From: Limnephilus marmoratus
Lineage: Eukaryota > Arthropoda > Insecta > Trichoptera > Limnephilidae
Length of the DNA stretch: 64,000 nt
Direction: 5' to 3'
NCBI GenBank assembly: GCA_917880885.1
Contig: OU862920.1
Span: 44,629,019 to 44,693,018 of the forward strand
The stretch's first letter is position 1. Every line of letters starts with the position of its first letter. Both the position numbers and the translations under genes were made by a program. The notes under the pieces were generated by a model. It was not told the DNA's origin. It saw only the letters and a program-made list of their open reading frames with translations, and did no database searches. Shown here in pieces: positions 11,188 to 22,615 of this stretch.

Positions 11188-13468
11188 TCCCAGCTGTGAG
11201 TTCAGTACTTCCAGATGACTACATTGATTGAGCTGTATATTGAAGCGGAACGTGCTGGAAATTGGGAGCTCCATCTTGCAACGGTCCAAAAAATTATACC
11301 TTTTTTTCACGCAGCCGCCCACTTTAATTATGCCAAAAGTGCACATCTGTATCTCTAAGATATGTTGACATTGATCCAATAGAATATGAAAGATTTACCA
11401 AAGAGGGTTTCTTTACGATTCGACGATCTCATAAATTTTGGTCAGGGATTTGGTCTGACATGACAATCGAACAAACTCTGATGAGATCGATGAAAACATC
11501 TGGAGGTTTGACCCAAGGACGAGGAATCACAGAGAGTTCTATTCTTCGTTGGACTGCTGGATTTGTTTATCTGCATAATATTTGTGAGGGTATTGAGTCA
11601 TTCTGTGGAGTTGAATCAGGAACGTCAGAGCAACATGTTGAAATGAGGCCTACATGAATTTAGACGGATGACAAAGACGTTCAGACTCTCATTGATTGGT
11701 TTTCTTGCCATGAACCATTTCCTAAAACAAACATGATTATGTCTATAAGCAGTGGCATTGTCGGGGATAGCAAAGTAACTTGTCACATGGCTGAAAAGAT
11801 GGGGAAATTTGCTCTGTCTAAAGTCGTCAACCAGAACTTTGGAAACTACACTTAAAACGTAAGGATGCGATAGTTTATCTTGCAGCGGTGACCAGCAGCA
11901 TAAAAAATCAGGGTGTGACTGTGATAATAGATCCATTAATGCTATTCCATCGTATGTGTATTGCCAAAAAGTCTTTGAAAACTACACTTAAAACGTAAGG
12001 ATGCGATAGTTTATCTTGCAGCGGTGACCAGCAGCATAAAAAATCAGGGTGTGACTGTGATAATAGATCCATTAATGCTATTCCATCGTATGTGTATTGC
12101 CAAAAAGTCTGAAATTGAACTTAAAGAATATTTCCAATATGAACTATCTCCGGTCCCACTGTCTCTTTTCTCAGAGGAAGGCATGCGCAAAGGAACCAAA
12201 TCCATATTTTACTCGTCTTCCAATCCTCTACCAAATAACATAGAACTGGGAGGCAGTAAAATACACGTAGTTGATGGGGGATATTTACTGCACAAAGTTG
12301 TATGGGGTCGTGCACAACCTTTTTCAATCATTTTTCAGCAATATGTCAGGTATATACAAAATCATTATGGAGCCAATGTAGTAGTGGTATTGGATGGATA
12401 CCCAGATTCGGTTGAAAAGAAAAGCACTAAGGGGGTGGAAAGAGCACGGCGTGCCAGAGTTACAACTTTTGCTGAAGTTTTGTTTTATGAAACCACTCAC
12501 CCACAAGTGCCACAGGAAAAGTTTCTGGGAAATGAGAAGAACAAGTCCCGTTTTATTTCCCTACTCAGAGCCTCATTTGAACGATCGCAAATAACGACAG
12601 TACAAGCTGAAGAGGATGCTGACGTTCTCATAATAACCACAGCAAACTCGTTGTCATCTCAACATGATGCAGTCATAATCGTTGGTCAGGATATCGACCT
12701 GTTGGTACTCATCACAGCTTTCTCCCCTTCAAACGTATATTATCAAAAAGTCGGTAAAGGTAAATCACTTAACGCGTTGTACTCCAACAAATGTTTTAAA
12801 CACATTGAAATAGTAGAAAACATTTTATTCATTCATGCCATAAGTGGCGGCGACACAATTGGTGCTCCATTCGGTCAAGGCAAAAACAAATTTTGTAATA
12901 TTCTTCTCAAGAACCACTCAGTGAATGAACTTGTTCGTGTATTTCAAGATCCAAAAGCAAAGCGAGAAACAATCACTTTGGCTGCCGAACAATTCTTTGC
13001 ACTTTTGTATGGCGGCAATGAGAAATCAAATTTGGAAAATTTAAGGTAGGTACATTCTTTTTGTCAAGAGGGTGAAAAAGAACAAATTCAATTTATCCAG
13101 GCTACCACCCACCAAAGATGCAGTCCAGCAACATGCTTTAAGAACATACTTGCAAGTGCAAACTTGCCTTGGTCACCATAAAGATCCAACTGAATAGGGA
13201 TGGAAGAAAGATGCTGTTGGGTTACTAACTTCAGTACCAATGCTGAAGGAGGCTGCACCTCAGGCGTTGCTGAACTTTATTTCATGCCAATGCAAAAAAG
13301 GTTGCGCTGGAAAGTGCACATGTAGAAAGTCGGGTTTGAAATGCTCCCTACTCTGTATTCACTGTAATGGCAGCTCTGTGCTGCCAGAATGCTGTGGAAG
13401 CCTTCGTTCATGATGATGACGAGGAATTCGGTGAGCCAGTCACCACAAATACGGCTGATGAGACATAG
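11188..13468 (+). pseudogene. Transposon protein: N-terminal DUF + FEN1/XPG-like nuclease + CXC domain
   Basis: Domains in order. (1) 11215-11640: AGNWELHLATVQK, NYAKSAHLYL, FTIRRSHKFWSG and KTSGGLTQGRG, strongly conserved, as I recall, in repetitive invertebrate proteins of unknown function. (2) An open block, 341 codons from GTG 12024 to 13049: a PIN/5'-nuclease fold with VVDGGYLLH (D84), VVLDGYPD (D124), QAEEDAD (E196-D200), GQDIDLLVLI (D223, D225) and SGGDT (D277), the FEN1 acidic pattern. (3) 13285-13390: Tesmin/TSO1-like Cys pattern CQCKKGC..CTC..SGLKC..LC..C. An acidic tail (DDDEEFGE) follows. Breaks: TGA 11197, TAA 11356, frameshift near 11360, TGA 11655, TAG 11661, frameshift near 11843, a 136-bp duplication, a 4-bp duplication giving TAG 13047, TAG 13195 and a frameshift near 13390. 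Probably the element's own transposition protein; which domain is catalytic is unknown. Confidence 0.85.
11843..12114 (+). repeat. 136-bp direct tandem duplication inside the nuclease gene
   Basis: The block from AAACTACACTTAAAACG to GCCAAAAAGTCT occurs twice with a 136-bp offset (first 11843-11978, second 11979-12114), nearly identical apart from one A in a short run. 136 is not a multiple of three, so it breaks the frame; the downstream open frame begins in the second unit. Confidence 0.85.
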
Positions 13469-13784
13469 GAAGACTATATTGAAGTTGTTCGGGGCCCGTA
13501 AGTTTCATCGTTAGTCAAAAGTGATAAATTTAAAGAAAATACTTTTTTTTCTTTTTTTTTACGGCATCTATGTAACTTAATTAATATTTTTTTATTTGTA
13601 TGTTGTGATTACATTGGTGGTTAATGTTGCTGTTATGTATTTTACATGTTATTACAACAATAATTGTTTTAAAAAAAAAAGAATAATTAAGATATGCCAA
13701 GATTAAAACACTTTTCTTCTGATTCAATTTTTGACCCAATTTTTGTGGATACTCTTTGAGTCTTTTATGAAATTTTAAAGCTAT

Positions 13785-14227
13785 GTCTTTTATGAAATTT
13801 TATTCTCTACAAAATTAATACTAATAATTTTTTCACAAAATTGTTCTGGAAAAGAGATACACACAAAAAACCAAACCAAGTCGAGTAATTTAGCTGTTTT
13901 TATAAAATTATACACATATTTACGACTGCATATCTCAATATTTATTAGAGATACAAGAAAACTTTTTAAGTAAAAATTGTAGGTAATTTTATGTTCTACT
14001 AAACTTCTAAAGCAGTTTTAGCGAAATTTTTTATTGGAAACGAGATATTTGAGGAAAACTAGATTTTGGCTTGATTTCGGCTGGTTTTTTCAAAATGGCG
14101 GCGAAAGCTCAAGTGACCCAAGGTCGAAAACTCAGATTTTACATCACGAGATGAGTGTTTAAAACATATAAAAAAATTGGGACTACCGGAATAATTCCGA
14201 TCGCGAATCGCTAATTGCACTGGCCTA
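13785..14227 (-). repeat. Right terminal inverted repeat of Academ-like element
   Basis: Inverse of the left repeat, outer end GCACTGGCCTA. Divergence between the two arms suggests the insertion is not recent, in agreement with the decayed gene. Confidence 0.85.
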
Positions 14228-14332
14228 TAAGATCAGATACTAAAAAAAGGAAAATTTAATATTTTTACTGTACATATCTGTTGAGAGTTGATAATGTTAA
14301 GCAGGAATGATATTATGAAAAAAATATATGTT

Positions 14333-14552
14333 TTCGAAGTGAAAACTTCTTTAGCACCATTGTAATTTGAAACTCAATGAAACAAAAAAGCGACACTAAA
14401 AAGAGACAAACACATACATCTATAGGATTTAGCATGCGAGAGAATGATATAGATCTCCTATTTGCGTGGTGCTTCGTAGCCTACACAGTACACACTCTTT
14501 CTACTTTAGATTTTTGAAGGCCTCACTTCTACCACATGTGAATTGCACACTG
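14333..14552 (-). repeat. MITE family A, copy 5
   Basis: TCGAAGTGAAAACTTCTTTA to CACATGTGAATTGCACACTG; full-length. Directly abuts a family G copy. Confidence 0.8.
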
Positions 14553-14930
14553 TTTTGAAGTAAAACTTCTTTACGCACGCCTGACTTGGGAAGTAAGCTG
14601 GTGAATGCGTGACGAGAGCGTTACGAAAAGCGAGGCGAACGGTAGTTGAGAGGGAGATATAAGTTAGTGAAGAAAGAGAGATACGTACGTTTCGTATATT
14701 ACTGTTGGGGCAAGAGAGAGAGGTGCGCGCACACATTTTCTTTCTCTCTTTCTCTCATAGCCAGTTACCTTTCGTATATCTAAGATACAGTGCAGGCCTA
14801 TTGTCTGTATCACACTAGGAGCAAGACAGAGCAGTGCGCGCGCACATTTTCTTTCTCTCTTCCTATCATATAGATGGATCTAAAAAAAAGTTTTACTTTC
14901 AGTGTAGTCTGAAGTACACTAGTTTTTTTT
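14553..14930 (-). repeat. MITE family G, copy 2
   Basis: Near full-length reverse copy: TTTGAAGTAAAACTTCTTTA, GCGTGACGAGAGCGTTACG, two AGAGAGAGGTGCGCGC-type blocks, then the degenerate left end AGTTTTACTTTCAGTGTAG. Best copy for seeing both ends. Confidence 0.75.
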
Positions 14931-15514
14931 TCTTTGCTGTAGGTACCTTCGTGTTTTAATTTTATGTATTTCATCTGGATTACTTTGATATTGTTCCTAC
15001 AATAAACATCGTAATGAAATTTAGGCCAAATAGACATCATTATTTTAATTGAAATAAACCTATTAAAAAATTGAAAGATAGTAGTAATAATTAATTTTAT
15101 ATTATCGTCGATAAAAGATCACTGTAGGCTCTTTAACTCAGCTGATTTACGTTGGTTTTATTAAAGTAAAGTAGAGTGCAATTTAACCGGAGTTTTTATC
15201 CGTTTAGTGGCTTTGTTCGTTCAAACGATTAATTGGATTGGTTAGTGTTGGGTCTTTCCTTTGAGTTGGTGCACTTAGCTATTGTGAGTTAACGACCAAT
15301 CGACTTGCAGTTAAGTTATCCTAACCGCCCAAGTTGCTAGAGATTACACAAACTAAAGGAGTACCTACTCTAACTGTGGAAAAGGAAATTTTTATCAATA
15401 TCGTTAGAATTATTATAATGCTCACCAGATTTAATATTAACTTTTTATTTAAATACATAATATAGGTAATATACCATGAAACGAAGTGGATAACATCAGA
15501 TTTGATGAAAATAT
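14931..15514. other. Unassigned
   Basis: No gene or shared repeat seen. Confidence 0.4.
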
Positions 15515-15522
15515 AATCTGAT

Positions 15523-16162
15523 CATGGGCGCCCGCAGAAAATTTTCTCGGGGGGGCAATATATTTTTAGTAATGTTTTAATGTTTTTAATTTACTGTGGC
15601 GTATTTGTATGGTGAACGAACGGACAGGACACTGCAGTAGTAATAATTTTTTTATGAACACAATATATGTGTATAACAAAAAATGTTACAACATAAATCT
15701 ATCTTTAATAAAAATGAATCGCCGAAATATATGTTCCCGCATAACTTCCGAACGACTGCACTAAATTGGATAATTCTATTTTTGTTGTGTTCGTTATTGT
15801 CAGGACAAGGTTTGTATAAAACTACTGGTGAGCTCTGGCATTATGAAATTTGTATAAAAATGAATCGCCGAAATGTATGTACGCGCACAACTTCCGAACG
15901 AATGCACCAAATTGGATAATTCTTTTTTTTGTGTTCGTTATTGTTTGGTGAGCTCTGGAATTATGAAATTTTGTATAAAAAAATTGCAATAGGTGGTACG
16001 TGAGCTGTTTGAAAATATCCAACGGCCAACGTTCTGTCTCTCCACACTTTCTTTATGCTAACACAAAGTGATGAGTGAAAAGTAACAATATTTGACTATT
16101 TTCAATTAATCCAGGGGGGGGGGGCAAGTGCCCCCCCTTGCCCCCCCCTGCGGGCGCCCATG
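15523..16162. mobile_element. hAT-type MITE with 8-bp TSD
   Basis: Perfect terminal inverted repeat CATGGGCGCCCGCAG, flanked by perfect AATCTGAT on both sides (15515-15522 and 16163-16170). Subterminal runs of C/G lie near both ends. The interior holds about two tandem units of roughly 140 bp (around GAATCGCCGAAATATATG / GAATCGCCGAAATGTATG). No transposase. The intact target duplication suggests a fairly young insertion. Confidence 0.9.
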
Positions 16163-16349
16163 AATCTGATGTTATTATTATGCCAACATCTGTACGGTTG
16201 AAATTTAAGAATGCGATTACGAAAACAACTGTGACTTACTTTTGTAAAAGAACCGAATTAAAGCAATGCCAAAAGATAACGCCACTTACGTTAACAGATA
16301 GTGTGAGGAGCGTCTGCTGGCAGGCATAAGTAGGTACTGTTGGATTCGT

Positions 16350-16634
16350 GCTTTCGTCGATTTCTTCGGCTATGGAGAGATTGACGATAATATGATTATT
16401 GTTATAACTGGTAGTTGTGTTGTGATTCTATCACGCGACTATATATTATACGTGACGTCATTGCCTATCGTGGATATTGTCCCGGTGACTAGCTCTCACT
16501 GGATCCGAGGAGACGGATATTTTTGGAACTAGTTTATAAAATGGTCACCAACACTGAAACCGGGCAAAGTTGAACCAAAAGCCGCCCGCAGGGCCTAGCA
16601 GCCAAAACTTTCGGAGCGGGTGTTTAACTGCTAG
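16350..16634 (+). mobile_element. Helitron-like repeat, family I copy 1
   Basis: Matches 19738-20009 over about 270 bp (ATGACGTCATTGCC in the other copy, CCCGGTGACTAGCT, AAAATGGTCACCAACACT, AAAAGCCGCCCGCAGGGCCT). Ends CTAG followed by T, preceded by pairing CCCGC/GCGGG words, the layout of a Helitron 3' end. The 5' end is not defined. Confidence 0.55.
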
Positions 16635-16639
16635 TTATT

Positions 16640-16763
16640 TTATATTATTTACCACAAATCTGTGTTCATTTAATTTTATTGGGGAGTGGGGATAGGGAAG
16701 GTGGAGGAGACGGAGTGGGAACCCCCCTGATACTATGCGAGGGAATCCGGGGGCAAAAGCTAG
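16640..16763 (+). mobile_element. Second Helitron-like 3' end
   Basis: GGGGGCAAAAGCTAG followed by T at 16764, 130 bp downstream of the first CTAG end. Either a second nested fragment or an alternative terminus of the same element. Confidence 0.35.
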
Positions 16764-16764
16764 T

Positions 16765-17616
16765 ATATAATAATTTTGTTAAACATCACACGAAGCGCCC
16801 CTGTCTATCCGTACCATGAATACAGAGGTACTACATCGCGACTCGGTTGGGCAGCGTTGTGAGGCGGGATAAGCCACGGGCTGTAGGAAGGGATTTATTG
16901 GAGCGGTTATTGATGAGAGACCTACACCAAAACGAGTAAGAAAAAAAGCCCGTTCTCATGAAGCCCACTATCATTTGTGAACGGGTGTTCTGCTCGCGTA
17001 ACGTGAACCTTTGAGGTCACCTTTGCAATATCCCAAATTAAATGACAATCTTAAAATGTATATTATAATATGTACCGAAAATAAATCAAAGTATATTCTC
17101 GTAGGTGGTGATCGTTACCAAGAATAACAGAATCATCTTCTTTTTGTATAAAGATGATCCAAACTGAGTCACAAGTGATGCAAATCTCACGAGATAATAC
17201 GCCATTAAATCTTCATGTAGGTGTTTTATTACTCTCATTGTTTTTTTTACTAATTTGGATATTAAGTATTGAAATTGGATGATTCAAATTTATAGAATAA
17301 TGACCTATCGTGATCAGCTAGCAAGGAATAAGGTCGTGAGATATTATTATAATTTAATAGTCATAAATAATAAATATTATGAACGATCCAGTCGAAGTTT
17401 AAGACATGATTGTGAAAAAATACAATTAAAGATTTTTTGTGAGATCTTAAACGATTTATGATGCTATGTTTAAATCGTTTGTTATGAAACAATATTGTGC
17501 ATGCATTATTTTCGGTACTTTAGTTGATATTAACCAGCGACGAAGTGAAATTTTTGAAGACATACAGGTGTTACGTGCACTTTAAAAATAACAGACGAAA
17601 TTCAACTTACTCATTT
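16765..17616. other. Unassigned
   Basis: 16790-17000 is relatively GC-rich but has no long open frame; 17020-17616 is AT-rich. Confidence 0.4.
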
Positions 17617-17617
17617 T

Positions 17618-17845
17618 TGAAGTGAAAACTTGTTTAGCACCATTGGGATTTGAAACTTGATGAAACAAAAAAGTGACCTTAAAAAGATATAAACACATAC
17701 ATCTACAGGATTTGGCCTGCCAGAGAATGAGCTAGAATAATCGGTCTCCTCTTTGTGTGGTGCTTCGTAGCCTCCCCACTCTTGTCAACTTTAGTTTTCT
17801 AAAGGTTTCATTTCTACCGCGTGTGAACTGCACATTTGATATTTT
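17618..17845 (-). repeat. MITE family A, copy 6
   Basis: TTTGAAGTGAAAACTTGTTT to CTACCGCGTGTGAACTGC; full length. Confidence 0.8.
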
Positions 17846-18115
17846 TGAAGTGAAACTTCTGTAGCTCCGCTATGATTTGGATTTCGGATGAACGGAAATG
17901 ACGAACTGCACCTGCATCAACTGCGCTCATTGGCCGCTTTTATTATGATGTCTTTTTTAAAGGCTCCTATTGGTTGAGATATGAAACGGAAATTACGCTA
18001 GGTCTGCGCTCATTGGTCGCTTTGAATATGACCTCACTTTTCAAGTATTGGTTGAAATTGTTTTGGTAAAGTTTCGCTTCTAAACTTCTAAACTTCTAAA
18101 CTTCTTCCGCGTGTA
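17846..18115 (-). repeat. MITE family H, copy 1
   Basis: Starts TTTGAAGTGAAACTTCTGTA, contains GATTTCGGATGAACGG, CTCCTATTGGTTGAGATATG and a second TTGGTTGAAATTG, and ends with CTAAACTTC repeated three times and CCGCGTGTAAAC. Same order, opposite strand, as 59941-60182. Sits next to copy A6 with shared end words. Confidence 0.7.
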
Positions 18116-19737
18116 AACTAAAAAAAATTATTATAGGTACATAATAATAACTTAATTGAACAGTATTCAAGAAAATATAATTATGGAAATTATAAAATAT
18201 AACCCATGCAGAAGAACAATACATGCTAACATTAGTATTTATCGAGGTACAGCCTTGTACCTTATAGTAATAGACTTCTTGTAATTAAATTACGCGCAGT
18301 TAAACACTCCTTTCATTTCTATCACTTTGAATCAAACAATTTAACGTCATCTGACCTAATCTAAATTTCAAAAATTTCAACCAATCTTAGGAGTGCGCAA
18401 CAAATTTGACAATTGAAACCAAATAATAGGCTTTAATCGGTTTTAATCACAGTTGCTCCTCTACACCATTCAGATTAGTAAAACAAACACTCTGACAGAT
18501 AAAGTGACGTCAGTTCAACTTCAGCAATCACAGGATTTCCACATTTACCGAGTCTGAGGTTTGAGGTAATGTGTTCTGCACCACAAAGTGATCTGATATG
18601 CGGAATGCAATCCGTTTGAAGAGGTGTAGGGATCGTTGGTCAATTAAGTGATTTAAGCGAATGTGTTCAGGTAACAGTTTGCGTGGAATCTCAATAGGGG
18701 ATAATAATAATCTCAATGGGATACCGGGGTAAATATTTTGATTGACCAGAATTTGTGGATATAGACTGGGATATGTGGAGTAGCTCATACTCACAATGTT
18801 CAAGCCGCAATCAATTAAATACTATTCGAGCAATTTTGTGAACAGTTGACTTCGCGTAATGTTGATTATACAGTGCCTGGTAGTACACAGTAAATGAAGA
18901 GAGTATACGTAATTTTGTACTGGTATTTATTTGAGAGCTGCTCGTAAAAGAGACATCAATCATGCATGCATTCCCTTTTATACTCGTAGATCCGGCAAGC
19001 ATACTGTCTCGCTTGCTCTCATACACATTCACACATATACCACATAAAACACAAATACATTTACAGATAGACGAAATGCAAAGTGGTCGAGTGAAAATGA
19101 ACTTTGATAGGCTCGGTCAATTGTTTTTTGTAATACAGCAATTTATGTTCCGACAGCGAGGACTTCTGCCAATCAGAACGCGCTAATCCACAGAGTGACT
19201 CAAATGCTTAACGATTCTGCCTTGACCATAGAAATTTTCAAGGTCTATTTTTTGACGCACGTCACAAATCCCTTTTTATACTGACATGTAAAATTTGTAA
19301 TCTTCTGCATGATATACTGGTGTATAACCGTTTTACGGAGAACATGGAAAAAAATAAATAAAAAAGACCTTGGCACGTTTTCTTAAAAAGAGACAATTCG
19401 CTGAGAATTAGATGGGAAGCATCGGGATGGTTCCATTCAAATCGGATCGATTTTTTATAATTATAATAATACTATAATAATCATGAATGATAAACTCCTA
19501 CCATCAAACAGTATTAACGGGCTTGCATCTGCGTGGTTGAATTTTAGAACCCGGCTTCGAGTGCATGTACGCGCCGCACCATAACATACGTGTACTGAAA
19601 TTTCAAACAAAGCTACCGTTGTAATTCGGTTTCGAATTCAAGATTTCGTCAAAGGGTGGCATTGCTTCCGTTAGCAGGTCGCATGAGAACGTGCCCCCTA
19701 AGTATAAGTATTACGATTTTATATATTTGAGTATCTC
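18116..19737. other. Unassigned
   Basis: A 91-codon reverse frame at 18528-18803 has no recognisable domain or composition bias. Nothing else supported. Confidence 0.35.
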
Positions 19738-20009
19738 TACCGATATGGAAAGATTGACAGTAATACTTAGTTGTGAATAATAGCATCACGCGGCTATATA
19801 TTACACATGACGTCATTGCCTGTCCCGGTTACTTTGTCCCGGTGACTAGCTATCACTGGATCACAGTGGATCCGAGGATCGGGCTATTTTTGGAACCAGT
19901 TCCTATCCGATTTATAAAATGGTCACCAACACTAACTGGGCGAAGCCTACCAAAAGCCGCCCGCAGGGCCTAGCTGCAAAAACCTGCGGAACGGGTTTTT
20001 AACTGCTAG
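19738..20009 (+). mobile_element. Helitron-like repeat, family I copy 2
   Basis: Second copy of the 16350 repeat, ending AACTGCTAG then T. It has a small internal duplication (TGTCCCGGTTACTTTGTCCC, then GATCACAGTGGATCCGAGGA) relative to copy 1. Confidence 0.6.
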
Positions 20010-21690
20010 TCCTAATTATCTGAACACCTTGTCAACAAGCGGCAATTTGGACCCATCATTATTGTCGTCTTGTTGCGAAATGCAACACGCCCTAAACGAC
20101 TGATTTACTGTAAAAATCTCTACCTATATTTATATTTGTACATAAATCTTTAAATGACAGAATTAAATAGGTTTGCAGTGTACATATACCATGTATTGAT
20201 ATGTATTAAGTGCTTGCTAAAAAAATATTGCATGACTGAACATAAAAAAATGATTCACTGTAATACATTCTTCACCTTTCAGACCGTCACTTCTCTTCAG
20301 GTAAACATTTGATGAATAGGGATGTTTAATTGCATCCAACGGAAGGTCTACCGGGAGTTAATTGATTTCTCTTAGACTTCGATGATGTTGCAATTATGCT
20401 TTTGTTGCATATTGATCCGATACGATACGATACGATTGTACCACCCCAGCCAGGAATAAAGAAATTATAATGATGTTTTGCGAAAGCTTTGAAAAGGAAC
20501 GAAAATCTGTTGAAAATTTAATCAAAACTAGTTCATAGATAGAATACTCCTTTTTTGAGATGAAATTTGAAATCTTTAATGAACAAACCAGAGAGCAAAC
20601 TAACGGGCCTTTATTGTTCAAAGTGTCTAACATCAATGGTGTAGTTATTAATGACGTGGCACTAGCAAATTAGAAATACACCTCACACAAAATAAATTAT
20701 AGGGTCAATTATTAATTACAGATTATAGAGCCATTTCTAATTCTTTAGAAGAATTAGATATTGTAGAAGTAGAAAGGTAGGTAACATCATTCATTTAAAC
20801 CTTTGAAAACCGTTATAATATCAATTTCAGGCTTTCTATAGGTAGGTAAATGCCAATTTAATTTAAGCAATGTCAAAATTTTGATAAAGGAACGTGTTGA
20901 TACAAGAGCAACCAAAAAATACGTTCCTTGACCCACCAACCTTCATCACTCGCAGCTTGAGATGGTCCCTATCTACCGACTACCGACCAATCGTTCCCAA
21001 AAGCTCACCAAAACTGAATACCTGGGAACGAAAGTGTCCAGAACTCGAAAAATAGCAACTCATAAAAAGTTAAATAATGGACAAAAATAATAACATCCTA
21101 CCAACTACGTCCCCACTATTTAATTTTGCATAGAAATTTGATGATATCGTATTTCACGACCCAGCTGGTTTTGTGTGTCTTATTTCATTAAAAATAAGAA
21201 CGTTGTCTACCCGAAAATTGAAACGCAGGATATATCATAGCAACCCGATTATAGGAAATACAGTGCATCGCTCGGGGAAACTTTTTGAGTCCGAACTTAG
21301 AAACAGACGTATGACCTTATGTTGGTGGAAATTTGATTTTCTTGTTCGGTATTTATTAATTTGGGAGTTGTAAATATAATTTAATTGTAAATATTAATTT
21401 TGGAGTGCGTTCCACGATAATTGCACGTCCAGTTTGTAACCACTGAAATAATATACCCACACGAACAGTTAAAAATAATAATTATTATGTTTTCTCACGA
21501 GATTAGTGTTTAGATGAGACGTAAAGCAAAAAAGAAGGGTCATCTTTTTATCTTCCCACTGACCTCCAACTGCCTCCTATTCTACGCTCCCAACGTTTTA
21601 ATGCCGAATGACCGGAAACTATCAAACCCGGTCTACCCGTACTGTTTACGGCGCGCGGCGTACTAAAAGTGGAACATATTTCGACGAGAT
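20010..21690. other. Unassigned
   Basis: Contains a run of GATACGATAC at about 20416-20432. No gene-like frame or shared repeat. Confidence 0.4.
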
Positions 21691-21691
21691 A

Positions 21692-22615
21692 TTAGTATGC
21701 AATAGCGCCTCTGATTATATAGCTCTATGAGTAAACTCAGTATTATACAAAGCCTACAGATAATAATAAATACAAATACCTGCTCACCCAATACAAATCG
21801 GAAGTGCGTTCTTCTGTTAGTTTTGGTAGCATCCACCAAGTCTGGAGCCTCCAATAATAGGACAATTGGAAATATCACCCCAAGAGCGCTCGATATCTAT
21901 TAAAACTCTGCCTCTGTGCACAAATGAGCAGAGAGGTCCATAATATAATATGCTGTGTTTCAACAAGAATTTGCCGGAAAAAACTAACAAAATTAAGATA
22001 TTTGGTATGCAATAGCGCCTCGGATTATATAGCTCTATGGGTATACTCAGTATTGTACAAAGCCTACAAATAATAATAAATACAAATACCTACTGACCCT
22101 TTACAAATCGGAAGTGCGCTCTTCTGTTAGTTTTGGTAGCATCCACCAAGTCTGGAGCCTCCAATAATAGGACAATTGGAAATATCACCCCAAGAGCGCT
22201 CGATATCTATTAAAACTCTGCCTCTGTGCACAAATGAGCAGAGAGGTCCATAATATAATATGCTGTGTTTCAACAAGAATTTGCCGGAAAAAACTAACAA
22301 AATTAAGATATTTGGTATGCAATAGCGCCTCGGATTATATAGCTCTATGGGTATACTCAGTATTGTACAAAGCCTACAAATAATAATAAATACAAATACC
22401 TACTGACCCTGTACAAATCGGAAGTGCGCTCTTCTGTTAGTTTTGGTAGCATCCACCAAGTCTGGAGCCTCCAATAATAGGACAATTGGAAATATCAACC
22501 CAAGAGCGCTCGATATCTATTAAAACTCTGCCTCTGTGCACAAATGAGCAGAGAAGTCCGTAGTATGCTGTGTTTCAACAAGAATTTTCCCGAAGGAACT
22601 AAAACAGTTAAGGTA
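21692..22615. repeat. 310-bp tandem repeat, three units
   Basis: The word TATGCAATAGCGCCT starts at 21696, 22006 and 22316, an exact 310-bp period. Units 2 and 3 are almost identical; unit 1 differs at scattered bases and unit 3 loses a few bases near 22560. Frames are not conserved, so it is probably satellite-like or a local duplication. Confidence 0.9.

Larger units (their letters stand above)
10352..14227 (+). mobile_element. Academ-like DNA transposon with ~450-bp inverted repeats
   Basis: Terminal inverted repeats begin TAGGCCAGTGCAAT at both ends and stay alignable for about 450 bp (10352-10804 against 13785-14227), including the words GCGATCGGAATTATTCCG and CGAAAGCTCAAG in mirrored order. 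TAA lies directly outside each end (10349-10351, 14228-14230), a possible 3-bp target duplication; TA is an alternative. The only gene inside is transposon-like, with an XPG-type nuclease and a CXC domain. From memory, Academ elements encode XPG-type nucleases and make 3-4-bp duplications, so Academ is my best placement. The gene is broken, so this copy is not autonomous. Confidence 0.75.

Noticed and set aside
11625..11936. 103-codon reverse open frame in the Academ-like element
   Set aside because: Antisense shadow of the recognisable forward transposon gene.
13041..13055. Splice donor AAG-GTAGGT at the end of the nuclease block
   Set aside because: The reading continues immediately in another frame after a GGTA tandem duplication, so a frameshift explains it better than an intron.
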